Source: Gemmatimonas sp. (GTDB lineage: Bacteria > Gemmatimonadota > Gemmatimonadetes > Gemmatimonadales > Gemmatimonadaceae). Taken from it: a stretch of DNA of 64,000 bases. The translations under genes and the position numbers were made by a program. Location: positions 1 to 64,000 of the forward strand of contig JAABRT010000009.1 in the NCBI GenBank assembly GCA_011390805.1. Reading direction: 5' to 3'. Under the pieces are notes generated by a model. It saw nothing but the letters and a program-made list of their open reading frames with translations. It made no database searches and was not told the DNA's origin. Below are positions 8,830 to 16,134 of this stretch, in pieces. Position 1 is the stretch's first letter. Each line of letters opens with the position of its first letter.

Positions 8830-9378
8830 TTGAGCGACTTTTCCACCCCCCGCTCGCTTGTTGAGCGGGTGTCGCGCGCTATCCGTGACGTGCCGGACTT
8901 CCCCAAACCCGGTATCATCTTCAAAGACATCACCCCGGTTCTCTCCGATCCGATACTGCTGCGGGATGTAGTGCGGGCGATGCAGGCCCCGTTCGCCACC
9001 TCAGACATTTCACATGTCGTAGCCGTGGAGAGCAGGGGATTTCTCTTTGGTGTGCCCATGGCTTTGGCGTTGGGCGCGGCCTTTGTGCCGGTACGGAAGC
9101 CTGGCAAACTCCCGTGGCGTTCGGCGCGGGAGAGCTATGCGCTGGAGTACGGCAACGACGCCATCGAGATTCACACTGACGCATTGAGCGCCGGCGCTCG
9201 TGTCCTGATTGTGGACGACGTGCTGGCCACGGGTGGTACCGCGGCGGCGACCTGTCGCCTGGTGGAACGCCAAGGCGGGCAGGTGATTGGTGTCTCGGTG
9301 CTCATGGCGCTGGGCTTTTTGCGTGGACGGGACGCACTCGGCGCGCGGCGCACCTACGCGGTGTGGGATACGGACTAA
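8830..9378 (+). CDS. apt: Adenine phosphoribosyltransferase
   Basis: Apt salvages adenine by joining it to PRPP to form AMP. The chosen start is TTG 8830, giving 182 residues, close to the family norm of about 170-180. The much longer open frame from 8674 has no similarity upstream and overlaps the previous gene. Motifs are 'VPDFPKPGIIFKDITPVL' near the N-terminus, 'AVESRGFLFG' and the PRPP-binding loop 'VLIVDDVLATGGTA' (about residues 125-138). A GTG at 8869 would cut into the conserved N-terminus. Confidence 0.94.
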   Translation: MSDFSTPRSLVERVSRAIRDVPDFPKPGIIFKDITPVLSDPILLRDVVRAMQAPFATSDISHVVAVESRGFLFGVPMALALGAAFVPVRKPGKLPWRSARESYALEYGNDAIEIHTDALSAGARVLIVDDVLATGGTAAATCRLVERQGGQVIGVSVLMALGFLRGRDALGARRTYAVWDTD

Positions 9379-9517
9379 CGGCTGCAGGCGCGGTTGCGCG
9401 TGTCGTTGCGCTGTGATGTCTGCGGGCGGCACGCGATGATGCTTGGGTGCGCGGTTGCGCGAGGGTGATCGCGCGGACCCGACAACCCCGTTAGTTTTTC
9501 CATCGCGACACGGGAAC

Positions 9518-9591
9518 GCCCCCGTAGCTCAGTTGGATAGAGCAGCGGTTTCCTAAACCGTTGGTCGGAGGTTCGATTCCTCTCGGGGGCA
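9518..9591 (+). tRNA. tRNA-Arg (anticodon CCU)
   Basis: A full cloverleaf folds by eye: acceptor arms 9518-9524 and 9584-9590 (7 bp), D stem GCTC/GAGC, anticodon stem GCGGT/ACCGT with loop TTCCTAA, and T arm with loop TTCGATT. The anticodon CCT lies at 9552-9554, which reads AGG (Arg). The discriminator is A at 9591, and CCA is not encoded. It is a single gene between apt and the TPR protein. Confidence 0.97.
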
Positions 9592-9695
9592 CTTGGCTTT
9601 GCGCGACGGGTGACGTTTTCCCCTGGATTGAGTATCTTGTGTGCTTGCGTTCTTTTGCGCACACCGTTTAAACCCTGCTGCCCCGTAGTGCACCA

Positions 9696-10370
9696 ATGGC
9701 GAAGACTTCACGACCCGTAAACCCCTCGGCGCCACTGGCTGCCGGCTCTGATGATCCGCTTGAAAGCGCCACCCTGTGGTTGCAGGCCAACGGCAAGCTG
9801 GTCGGCATTGGCGTGGCCGTGGTCGCGGTCATCGGGCTCGGCATTTACGGTGTTCGTGCATCGGACGCCAAGAAGCAGGCCAATGCGTCAACGGCGCTCT
9901 ACGCCGCGCAGGGCGCGCTTTATCAGGGGCAGGCCGACTCCGCGCGGGTAGCACTTCAGGGCGTGATTGATCGTTACGGCAGCACAAGCGCGGGTGAGCA
10001 GGCGGTGCTGCTGCTGGCTCAGTCACACTTTGATGCCGGCGAGTTTGCCGAAGGAATCGCCATTCTTGAAGAGGCCCGGTCCGGCGCTTCGGCGTCATTT
10101 TCGGCCTCGATGGACGTGCTGCTTGCGGCCGGCTACGAGGGTCAGGCCAACTTCGAGAAGGCCGCCGAGTACTACGATTCTGCTGCCAAAGCGGCAGGAT
10201 CATCTGCCGAGCGTGATGCACATCGGTTGGCGCAGGCGCGCTCGCTTATGCGGGCCGGCAAGGATGCTGAGGCCAAGGTGCTGTTTGAAGAGCTGCGCTC
10301 CAAGCCCGGCTCGCCGTACGCTCAGGAAGCCGCTGTTCGGTTAGGTGAGCTCATGGCTTCGGGGCGATAA
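9696..10370 (+). CDS. Membrane-anchored TPR protein (YfgM-like)
   Basis: The 224-residue protein has a short cytosolic N-terminus, one transmembrane segment at about residues 34-51 ('LVGIGVAVVAVIGLGIYG') and then tetratricopeptide-like helical repeats to the end (units such as 'AVLLLAQSHFDAGEFAEGIAILEEA'). This matches the TPR_21/YfgM layout, in which the protein is anchored in the inner membrane and assists secretion partners on the periplasmic side; that role is transferred from the family. It is the last + strand gene before the strand switch and is followed by a strong terminator. Confidence 0.85.
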   Translation: MAKTSRPVNPSAPLAAGSDDPLESATLWLQANGKLVGIGVAVVAVIGLGIYGVRASDAKKQANASTALYAAQGALYQGQADSARVALQGVIDRYGSTSAGEQAVLLLAQSHFDAGEFAEGIAILEEARSGASASFSASMDVLLAAGYEGQANFEKAAEYYDSAAKAAGSSAERDAHRLAQARSLMRAGKDAEAKVLFEELRSKPGSPYAQEAAVRLGELMASGR

Positions 10371-10415
10371 GCGCAGGCTATACAGTCTGGAGTTCGCTCG
10401 TCATTCATGTAAATC

Positions 10416-10451
10416 AGGCTGGGTTCGCACATTAGCGAACTCAGCCTTTTT
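10416..10451 (+). terminator. Rho-independent terminator after the TPR gene
   Basis: The arms AGGCTGGGTTCGC (10416-10428) and GCGAACTCAGCCT (10435-10447) pair over 13 bp, including one G-U pair, around the 6-base loop ACATTA. The T run TTTTT follows at 10447-10451. It ends the + strand gene block. Confidence 0.93.
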
Positions 10452-10663
10452 GCTTGTCGGCTGGTCCTGGACGCCTGACTTCTGTCGACATCGGCAGGCA
10501 GCAGGAGCGGTTGGAATATTGGCCTGTGACGTAGCATACGTCGGTGAAAGCGCGTTGTTCAGGCAGGTGAGCGCCAGCGGGATGTTTGAGTCGGCAAAGG
10601 TGACAGCAGAGAGACACCAGCAGGTCAGTATACGTCTCTTTCGGTTCGGTGTCGGTCGAACAG

Positions 10664-10691
10664 TATGCCGATAATACATGTTATGTAAACC
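10664..10691 (+). other. dif: Probable XerCD dif site (chromosome dimer resolution)
   Basis: The 28 bp divide into a XerC-type arm TATGCCGATAA (10664-10674), a 6-bp centre TACATG and a XerD-type arm TTATGTAAACC (10681-10691). From memory, the XerD arm of Bacillus subtilis dif is TTATGTAAACT (10 of 11 identical) and that of E. coli is TTATGTTAAAT (8 of 11). The XerC arm is always less conserved, and 7 of 11 match E. coli here. The site is alone in the largest gene-free region, exactly where gene polarity reverses, as expected of a terminus. A XerC/D recombinase gene is at about 30.4 kb. Confidence 0.8.
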
Positions 10692-10698
10692 AAAGTAC

Positions 10699-10726
10699 GT
10701 GGATAACTGTGGACAACGTGGATAGC
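10699..10726 (+). repeat. Three direct repeats resembling DnaA boxes, beside the dif-like site
   Basis: The copies are GTGGATAAC (10699-10707), GTGGACAAC (10709-10717) and GTGGATAGC (10718-10726). They start 7 bp after the XerD arm. Read with the base before, they are one or two mismatches from the reverse complement of the DnaA box TTATCCACA. A fourth, inverted near-match TTATCAACA lies at 10769. They could bind DnaA or a terminus-associated protein; neither is shown. Confidence 0.6.
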
Positions 10727-10948
10727 CTCTGGTACTTGCATATTGGGTAGTGAGTCGTACTGGTATGATTATCAACAGGTTACGGCGTATCTCTCAAGTC
10801 ATTTCTGAAATGAGGCCTCACGTTCGTCCAGCGGGCCCAATCTCTCCACATTCCTGACCTGAGAAATGATGCCGTCTCAGCGCTCATCAAACGCCGTCAA
10901 ACCGCTGGTGCCGACGGCGACCGTGGCGGCCTGTGATCGAACTGTGGT

Positions 10949-11857
10949 CTATCCCAGAAGGCCTAGAGTGCCTTGGAACACGATGCGCCCTTCTCCGCGC
11001 AGTGACGGGTCGAAAACCCGACTTGTGGAAACGGCCGCCACTGAGACTCGGTCCCTCGCAGATTCGACGCCGCGAAACGACACCTCCACCTCTCGGCCCG
11101 AGCGCGTCACCAGGCGCACCGGCGCTTGGGCGAGTCCCCATTCAGTAAGCAGTATCGCCGCTGCAATAGCTCCGGTGCCGCACGCCAGCGTCTCTCCCTC
11201 CACGCCGCGCTCGTACGTGCGGTAGCTCCAACGACCGTCTGCGAGCGGCGCTATCCAGTTCACATTGGTTCCCGCGGGAGCGAAGCCGGCCGACTGCCGA
11301 ATTGACCGACCGCGCATTTCTACCGGCACATCGTCGAGCGCGTCGCAAACGATAACCACATGCGGTACGCCCGCCAGCGCAAAACCCACACGGGTCTCCC
11401 CGTGCTCAAGGTCAACCCGTGATTCATGCACTCGAACCTCGGTGACCGGAGCCAGGTCTATCTGTGGCTCGCCCGCCAGAACGCGCGCCTGCACCCGTCC
11501 CGCGTCGGTGTCCAGAACCACCGCCTCCTGCCGGGCCAAACCGTGAGTGACGGCGAATGTTGTGCTGCACAACGTTGCATTACCGCACAGCTCGCCTAGC
11601 GTCCCATCGCTGTTAAAGTACCGTAGCAGCAGCGGGCCGAAGTGTGGTGAAGGTTCGAGCAGAACTACACCGTCTGCGCCTATGCCGTTGTTTCTGTTGC
11701 AGATAGCCCGCACAACCTCAGGTGATTCTATAAGTGCACGCGAGACCGTACGTGCATCGAACACCACAAAGTCGTTGCCTGAGCCGGTCATCTTGGTGAA
11801 CGGCGTGCCACGCAGTGCGGCGGCTTGATCGGCGGTAATGGTGGCCGTGAGCTCCAT
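10949..11857 (-). CDS. dapF: Diaminopimelate epimerase
   Basis: DapF converts LL- to meso-diaminopimelate for lysine and peptidoglycan. The start is ATG 11857, sharing one base with the upstream stop (TGATG). The conserved beginning 'FTKMTGSGNDFVVFD' follows about 20 residues in. Both catalytic cysteines are present, in 'GELCGNATLC' and 'ETLACGTGAIA'. At 302 residues it is slightly longer than the usual 275-285, with an extra C-terminal stretch after the last beta strand. It is the last gene of the long envelope operon and ends facing the dif-like region. No clear terminator was found behind it. Confidence 0.95.
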   Translation of the reverse strand: MELTATITADQAAALRGTPFTKMTGSGNDFVVFDARTVSRALIESPEVVRAICNRNNGIGADGVVLLEPSPHFGPLLLRYFNSDGTLGELCGNATLCSTTFAVTHGLARQEAVVLDTDAGRVQARVLAGEPQIDLAPVTEVRVHESRVDLEHGETRVGFALAGVPHVVIVCDALDDVPVEMRGRSIRQSAGFAPAGTNVNWIAPLADGRWSYRTYERGVEGETLACGTGAIAAAILLTEWGLAQAPVRLVTRSGREVEVSFRGVESARDRVSVAAVSTSRVFDPSLRGEGRIVFQGTLGLLG

Positions 11858-12624
11858 CAGTAGCGCCCGGTCATTCCCCACCAGCGAAGCCTCCAAACCA
11901 TCCAAACGGCCTCGCGCACAATGCGCTTGGACATTTTTGACTCCCCCTCGGTGCGGTCATTGAACACGATGGGAATCTCGGCAATGCGGAAGCCCCGCTT
12001 CCAGGCGCGATAGCTCATCTCGATCTGAAACGCATATCCGTTGGACTTCACCTGGTCCAGCGGGATGGCTTCGAGCACCTTGCGGCGAAAACACTTGAAG
12101 CCTCCGGTGCCGTCTCCGAGATGCATGCCGGTAACCACGCGCGCGTAAATGTTGGCAGCGTACGACAGCAGCAAACGACTCATCGGCCAGTTCACCACCG
12201 TCACGCGTCCTTCCCGGTATCGCGAACCGAGCACCAGATCGGCGTCCTGGACCGCGTGGAGAAACTCGGTCAGGTGCGCCGGATCGTGCGAAAAGTCGGC
12301 GTCCATTTCAAAGATGTACGCGTAGTCGCGCTGCAACGCCCACTCGAATCCGGCCAGGTAGGCTCGTCCAAGTCCAGCCTTTCCCGGCCGGTGCAGCACA
12401 TGCACCCGCGAATCGGCAGCGGCCAGCTGATCGGCCAACTGCCCGGTGCCATCGGGTGAGTTGTCATCAACCACGAGTACCTCGAGTCGCGAATCTTCTG
12501 CCAGAATACGCGGCACAATGCGGGTAATGTTTTCGCGCTCGTTGTACGTGGGCACGATCACCAGCGCGCGTTCACCTTCCGGAACAGCAGCCTGGGGAGA
12601 CCAGGGCGTCTGTTTATCAGGCAT
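11857..12624 (-). CDS. Polyprenol-monophosphate glycosyltransferase (GT2, DPM1-like)
   Basis: The protein is similar to dolichyl-phosphate mannosyltransferase catalytic subunits: it has the GT2 start 'VIVPTYNERENI', the nucleotide and metal motifs 'LVVDDNSPDGTG' and 'EMDADFSHDP', and the typical 'GSRYREGG'-like element 'VLGSRYREGRVTVVNWP'. It lacks C-terminal membrane segments, as soluble DPM1-type enzymes do. It should move a sugar from a nucleotide donor to undecaprenyl phosphate on the cytosolic face. Start ATG 12624 gives 255 residues and overlaps the YfhO gene by 8 bp; an earlier in-frame start at 12648 is less likely. The adjacent YfhO protein could use the lipid-linked sugar. Confidence 0.9.
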   Translation of the reverse strand: MPDKQTPWSPQAAVPEGERALVIVPTYNERENITRIVPRILAEDSRLEVLVVDDNSPDGTGQLADQLAAADSRVHVLHRPGKAGLGRAYLAGFEWALQRDYAYIFEMDADFSHDPAHLTEFLHAVQDADLVLGSRYREGRVTVVNWPMSRLLLSYAANIYARVVTGMHLGDGTGGFKCFRRKVLEAIPLDQVKSNGYAFQIEMSYRAWKRGFRIAEIPIVFNDRTEGESKMSKRIVREAVWMVWRLRWWGMTGRY

Positions 12625-15091
12625 GCACGCTCCGTCGCTCCGATACAACGCCCGCTACCGTCAGCCCGGCCGCGATCAGCAGCGCAATAAGCGTGATGAG
12701 CCTTCCGGTGGCGTTTTTGCCGTTATCAAATCGCAGCGCAACCTGCTTGGCTCCGGCCGGCAGCGCGACACCCGACAGGACATAGTCTGCCCGTGCGATG
12801 GTCGCATCGGCTCCGTCAACCGTGGCCGTCCACCCGGGATAATAGTTTTCGGAGACAACCAAAGCGGCTCCTTCAGGGACCGAGCCATTGAGCGTGATGT
12901 CGATTGCGCCGGGCTCGTACGAGGTCACGGTGGCGGTGACGTCTACCGGCTCGGGCAAGGTGGTGATCTGGTCAGCAGACTGCGCGTTCACGTTGGCGTC
13001 CGGTGCGAAGAGCGCCGCGCGCTGCAAGTCGAAGCGCGGGTCAAGCACGGTGGCCAGCGTGCCTTCGTCATCGGCGGACACACGCAATGGCACCACCCAG
13101 GCGTACGGGTTCTCTCCCGGCAGGCGGTGCAGATACACGGTGCTGCCGGCCGCGTTGGTTGTTGGTCCGGCGAGCAACTGCGCGCCGTCGAGCGGAAGCT
13201 CGGGCAGGTTGGTGTAGAGATACTGCGAGTTGGTGAGCGCCCAGAAGTTGGGGTTGCCAAGCAGACCATCTCCGGCGGTCTCAATCAGGCGACGGTAGCG
13301 TCCCAGTTCGTTGCCCTGATATCCGAGCACGTCGCGAATGCCGTGCGACATGAGCGCTGAACCGCCGAGAAACGGGTCGCGGGACGCCGGCTGCGGTCCG
13401 CCCTGAAGTGCCAACGCGAGCACACGTCCCGGCTGCTCCTGCGACTTGACATAGTCAATCGCCGCATCGCTGGCGTAAAGTGTCTCAGCGCCCGGACTGA
13501 ACTGCCAGTAGTTGCGACCCACACTCCACAGATCTATTGCCACCACCGAAACGAGGACGATTCCCGTCGCTCGCGCCGGCAGCCTGCCCTGACTGCGCAG
13601 CCAAGCCAGTGCGGCCACGATGAGGGCAATCACGGCCACGCGCCACGCGCCGGCCAACACCGCTGGCGCGTTCTGATCAATGAGCGTCACTACGCCGGGA
13701 TTCCACATCACCGATTCGGCGATACGTGTGAATCCACCAACGGACGCGATGACACCGGTAAGCAGGCCGGCGGCCCCTGCCCCGATCACAAACTTCATGG
13801 ACAATCTGCCAGCCAGCAGCCGCTCAGTGCCGAAGGCGGCCAGCACTGCGGCGGCAAAGCTCACCACATATAGGATGGTGCTGGGAGCGCGGAAGTACTT
13901 GCTGCCGGGCACGAGCGCGTACACGAGCTGATAAAAGGGCGTTCCCCCGCCCCAGGCCCAGAGCAATGTGACAACGAAAGTGCCCAGCCAGAACCATGCG
14001 TGCGCGCGCGCGTGCTTGTGAACGCCACCCAAAAGGCCCGCAAACGCCAGCAGAATCACCGCAACACCGAGGTATTCGCTGTGAAAGTGGATCTGATTGG
14101 CGCCCCAGTATTTATCGAGAATGCCGGAGAACTGCGGGAGCCACATGTTGATGGTCTCTTCAATCGGCATGGAGAACGACGTGGCGTACTCGTAGCCTTT
14201 GCCACCAGCCCGGGGAGACCACTCCACGTATTCGCTCACCGGCAGAAACTGAACGGCACCAATGGCGAATCCAATGGCAATGGCGCCGAGTGCGTACGCC
14301 AGACGAGGGATTCCGCGGCGTTTTGGATCGCTGGCGGGCGTGATGGAGTCGCTCGACGCCGAACCCGGATGACGCTTGGTGCCATTGCCCTCAGCCACCG
14401 TACCGGGTACGGCAACCGCACTCGGCCTGAGCGCGACGAACAGCGCGAACGCTCCGGAGGTGAGCAACAGATATTGCAAAAGCTGCGGGTGCGGCGAGAG
14501 CACACCCAGTCCAACCACTAAAGCGAGCACACCCCATGCCCAGCGTCTTCCGTCGCGGATGCCAAGCAGCAACACCCAGAGCGTGAGCGGCAGCAGCGCA
14601 CTTACAAACAGTTTGCCGTCGTGCCCGGGAGACGGAAACGACGCGATCTGTCCGCTCATCATGTACGCCACACCGCCAACCGATGCCGGCAGCAATCCCA
14701 TGCCAAGGGCACGCAAGAACCCGATGGTGAAAAACCCGGCCAGCATGGTGTGCAGCACAAAGCCCCACGTCATCGCGATGTCGGTGGGCAGCAGCAGACG
14801 CAGCAGAAACGTGGGATAAAAAATGTCGCCGTGCATGGCGGCCACGTACGGCAGGCCACCCTGCAGATATGGATTCCACTGAGGGAAACCCTGTCCGGCG
14901 CGCAGCGCTTCGGCGGCAAAATGGCGGTATGGATAACCGGCGATGTACTGATCGGAGCGCGGGTTCACGAGGAACTCGCCACTGAGTGCAGGCCATGCGA
15001 AGAGCAGTGTGCAGACTACACAGGTCAGTGCAGCCCAGGCCCACGCGTAGCGAGGCGTCCAGTCCGGCAACGCGGTGTCGGATCTATCCAT
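12617..15091 (-). CDS. YfhO family membrane protein (GT-C-like)
   Basis: The 824-residue protein has a dozen or more hydrophobic segments in its first 520 residues, a large extracytoplasmic C-terminal domain (about residues 520-790) and a final transmembrane helix before 'VSERRSVHA'. The N-terminal loop 'NPRSDQYIAGYPYRHFAAEALRAGQ' followed by 'PQWNPYLQGG' is typical of the YfhO/GT-C group, where an acidic residue in the first loop is catalytic. In Bacillus and Listeria, YfhO proteins transfer sugars from a polyprenyl carrier to cell-wall polymers. Here the acceptor is unknown. The neighbouring lipid-carrier GT2 and flippase-like genes fit such a role. Confidence 0.88.
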   Translation of the reverse strand: MDRSDTALPDWTPRYAWAWAALTCVVCTLLFAWPALSGEFLVNPRSDQYIAGYPYRHFAAEALRAGQGFPQWNPYLQGGLPYVAAMHGDIFYPTFLLRLLLPTDIAMTWGFVLHTMLAGFFTIGFLRALGMGLLPASVGGVAYMMSGQIASFPSPGHDGKLFVSALLPLTLWVLLLGIRDGRRWAWGVLALVVGLGVLSPHPQLLQYLLLTSGAFALFVALRPSAVAVPGTVAEGNGTKRHPGSASSDSITPASDPKRRGIPRLAYALGAIAIGFAIGAVQFLPVSEYVEWSPRAGGKGYEYATSFSMPIEETINMWLPQFSGILDKYWGANQIHFHSEYLGVAVILLAFAGLLGGVHKHARAHAWFWLGTFVVTLLWAWGGGTPFYQLVYALVPGSKYFRAPSTILYVVSFAAAVLAAFGTERLLAGRLSMKFVIGAGAAGLLTGVIASVGGFTRIAESVMWNPGVVTLIDQNAPAVLAGAWRVAVIALIVAALAWLRSQGRLPARATGIVLVSVVAIDLWSVGRNYWQFSPGAETLYASDAAIDYVKSQEQPGRVLALALQGGPQPASRDPFLGGSALMSHGIRDVLGYQGNELGRYRRLIETAGDGLLGNPNFWALTNSQYLYTNLPELPLDGAQLLAGPTTNAAGSTVYLHRLPGENPYAWVVPLRVSADDEGTLATVLDPRFDLQRAALFAPDANVNAQSADQITTLPEPVDVTATVTSYEPGAIDITLNGSVPEGAALVVSENYYPGWTATVDGADATIARADYVLSGVALPAGAKQVALRFDNGKNATGRLITLIALLIAAGLTVAGVVSERRSVHA

Positions 15092-15156
15092 GCGAGCAGT
15101 TCATGAAGTCAGAGAAATCGCCGTTATACGAGCAAACCCAAAGTGACACAGGGGCG

Positions 15157-16134
15157 TCACGAGCGGACTCGCTTGAGAGCAGGCGTAATTGCGAGGCTGA
15201 TCAGCCCGGGAAGTACCTCGAGCAGCGTCAGCCATAAACGGGAGACGATCGCCAGTACGGTCGCCTCTGCGGAGACGGCCAAGCCCAGCGCACTGAATCC
15301 CGCAACCACTGCGCCCTCGCGAAAACCGATGCCGCCGGGCGCAATCAAAGCCAAATAACCCACAAGGTACGAAGCAGTCCAAATTGCGACGAAAGTAGGT
15401 ATCGCGCCACCGATGTCGGGGAAAATGGCGCGGGACAGGAGTGCGAACGCGAGTCCGTAGCCAAACCACGACGCAATATTGATGGCCGTCGCAGTCCACA
15501 ATGTGTGGTTGGGCAGCTGTCGTGACGGCGACGAAAGTGTTGGACGTTTTCGCGCCATCCACGCGAGCACCGGAGGCAGCAGGAAAGGCAGCGCCAACAC
15601 ACCGAGTGCAAACACACCGCTGCCGGCCCAGGCGAGCCATCGATAGCTCGGGCTCATGGCATCGAGTACCGACGCGCCGGTGAGCGCGACCACGCCAAAC
15701 CCGGCGCCGATGTTGAGCAGTGTACCGATCATCGCGGCACCGGTGGCCGCCACGGGACTCACCCCTTCACGCTGCGCCAGAACGACGAGCGCCCCCACCG
15801 ACCACACCTTTCCCGGCACATAGCGTCCCAGATTGGCAATGGTCCAGATGCGCACCGCGGCACCGAAGCGCAGCGAACTGCCCCAGCCGGTGGTGAGCAG
15901 ACGCCAACTTTGAATGAGTGCGGCGTGCGTGAGCAACACTACCGCGCTGGCCACCGCGAGCATCCACCAGTCGACGGTGAGATTGGCGGCCGTCGCGCGA
16001 AGTTCGTCGGCCTGCGACACGATCGCTCGCGCGATCAACACCAGCAGCACGGCCAGCAGAACAAACTGCAATGCCGTCCACCAGAGCTGTCGCGGTTTGC
16101 TGGCCTGCTGCTCTAGCTGCTCTCGCCGCTGCAT
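15157..16134 (-). CDS. Lysylphosphatidylglycerol synthase TM-region/flippase-like membrane protein (UPF0104)
   Basis: The 325-residue protein has about eight hydrophobic segments and the family pattern 'LGRYVPGKVWSVG' (about residues 95-107) and 'APGGIGFREGAVVAGFSA' near the C-terminus. It corresponds to the membrane half of MprF-like proteins without the catalytic aminoacyl-transfer domain. In the family that half flips lipids across the membrane, so a flippase role for a polyprenyl-linked sugar is plausible but inferred. ATG 16134 shares one base with the GT4 stop (TGATG). A gap of 65 bp separates its end from the YfhO start. Confidence 0.85.
   Translation of the reverse strand: MQRREQLEQQASKPRQLWWTALQFVLLAVLLVLIARAIVSQADELRATAANLTVDWWMLAVASAVVLLTHAALIQSWRLLTTGWGSSLRFGAAVRIWTIANLGRYVPGKVWSVGALVVLAQREGVSPVAATGAAMIGTLLNIGAGFGVVALTGASVLDAMSPSYRWLAWAGSGVFALGVLALPFLLPPVLAWMARKRPTLSSPSRQLPNHTLWTATAINIASWFGYGLAFALLSRAIFPDIGGAIPTFVAIWTASYLVGYLALIAPGGIGFREGAVVAGFSALGLAVSAEATVLAIVSRLWLTLLEVLPGLISLAITPALKRVRS

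Larger units (their letters stand above)
10452..10948. other. Gene-free region at the strand switch (probable replication terminus)
   Basis: No convincing gene is present; the few open frames cross the terminator or the dif-like site. The stretch is less GC-rich than its surroundings in its middle part (about 10640-10815). It contains a perfect 6-3-6 inverted repeat GACGTA-GCA-TACGTC (10528-10542), the dif-like site, three direct repeats, a reverse-oriented TTATCAACA (10769-10777) and a 7-1-7 inverted repeat TCATTTC-T-GAAATGA (10799-10813). All genes on the left point right into it, and the genes on the right point left. Confidence 0.75.

Noticed and set aside
10345-10674. Open frame of 109 codons on the + strand
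   Set aside because: It starts inside the TPR gene and runs through the terminator hairpin.
10401-10775. Open frame of 124 codons on the - strand in the gene-free region
   Set aside because: It crosses the terminator and the dif-like site and has no ribosome site or motif.
10664-10813. Replication origin, because of DnaA-box-like repeats
   Set aside because: Genes on both sides point toward the region instead of away from it, no dnaA, dnaN, gyrB or parAB gene is near, and the adjacent 28-bp site fits dif.
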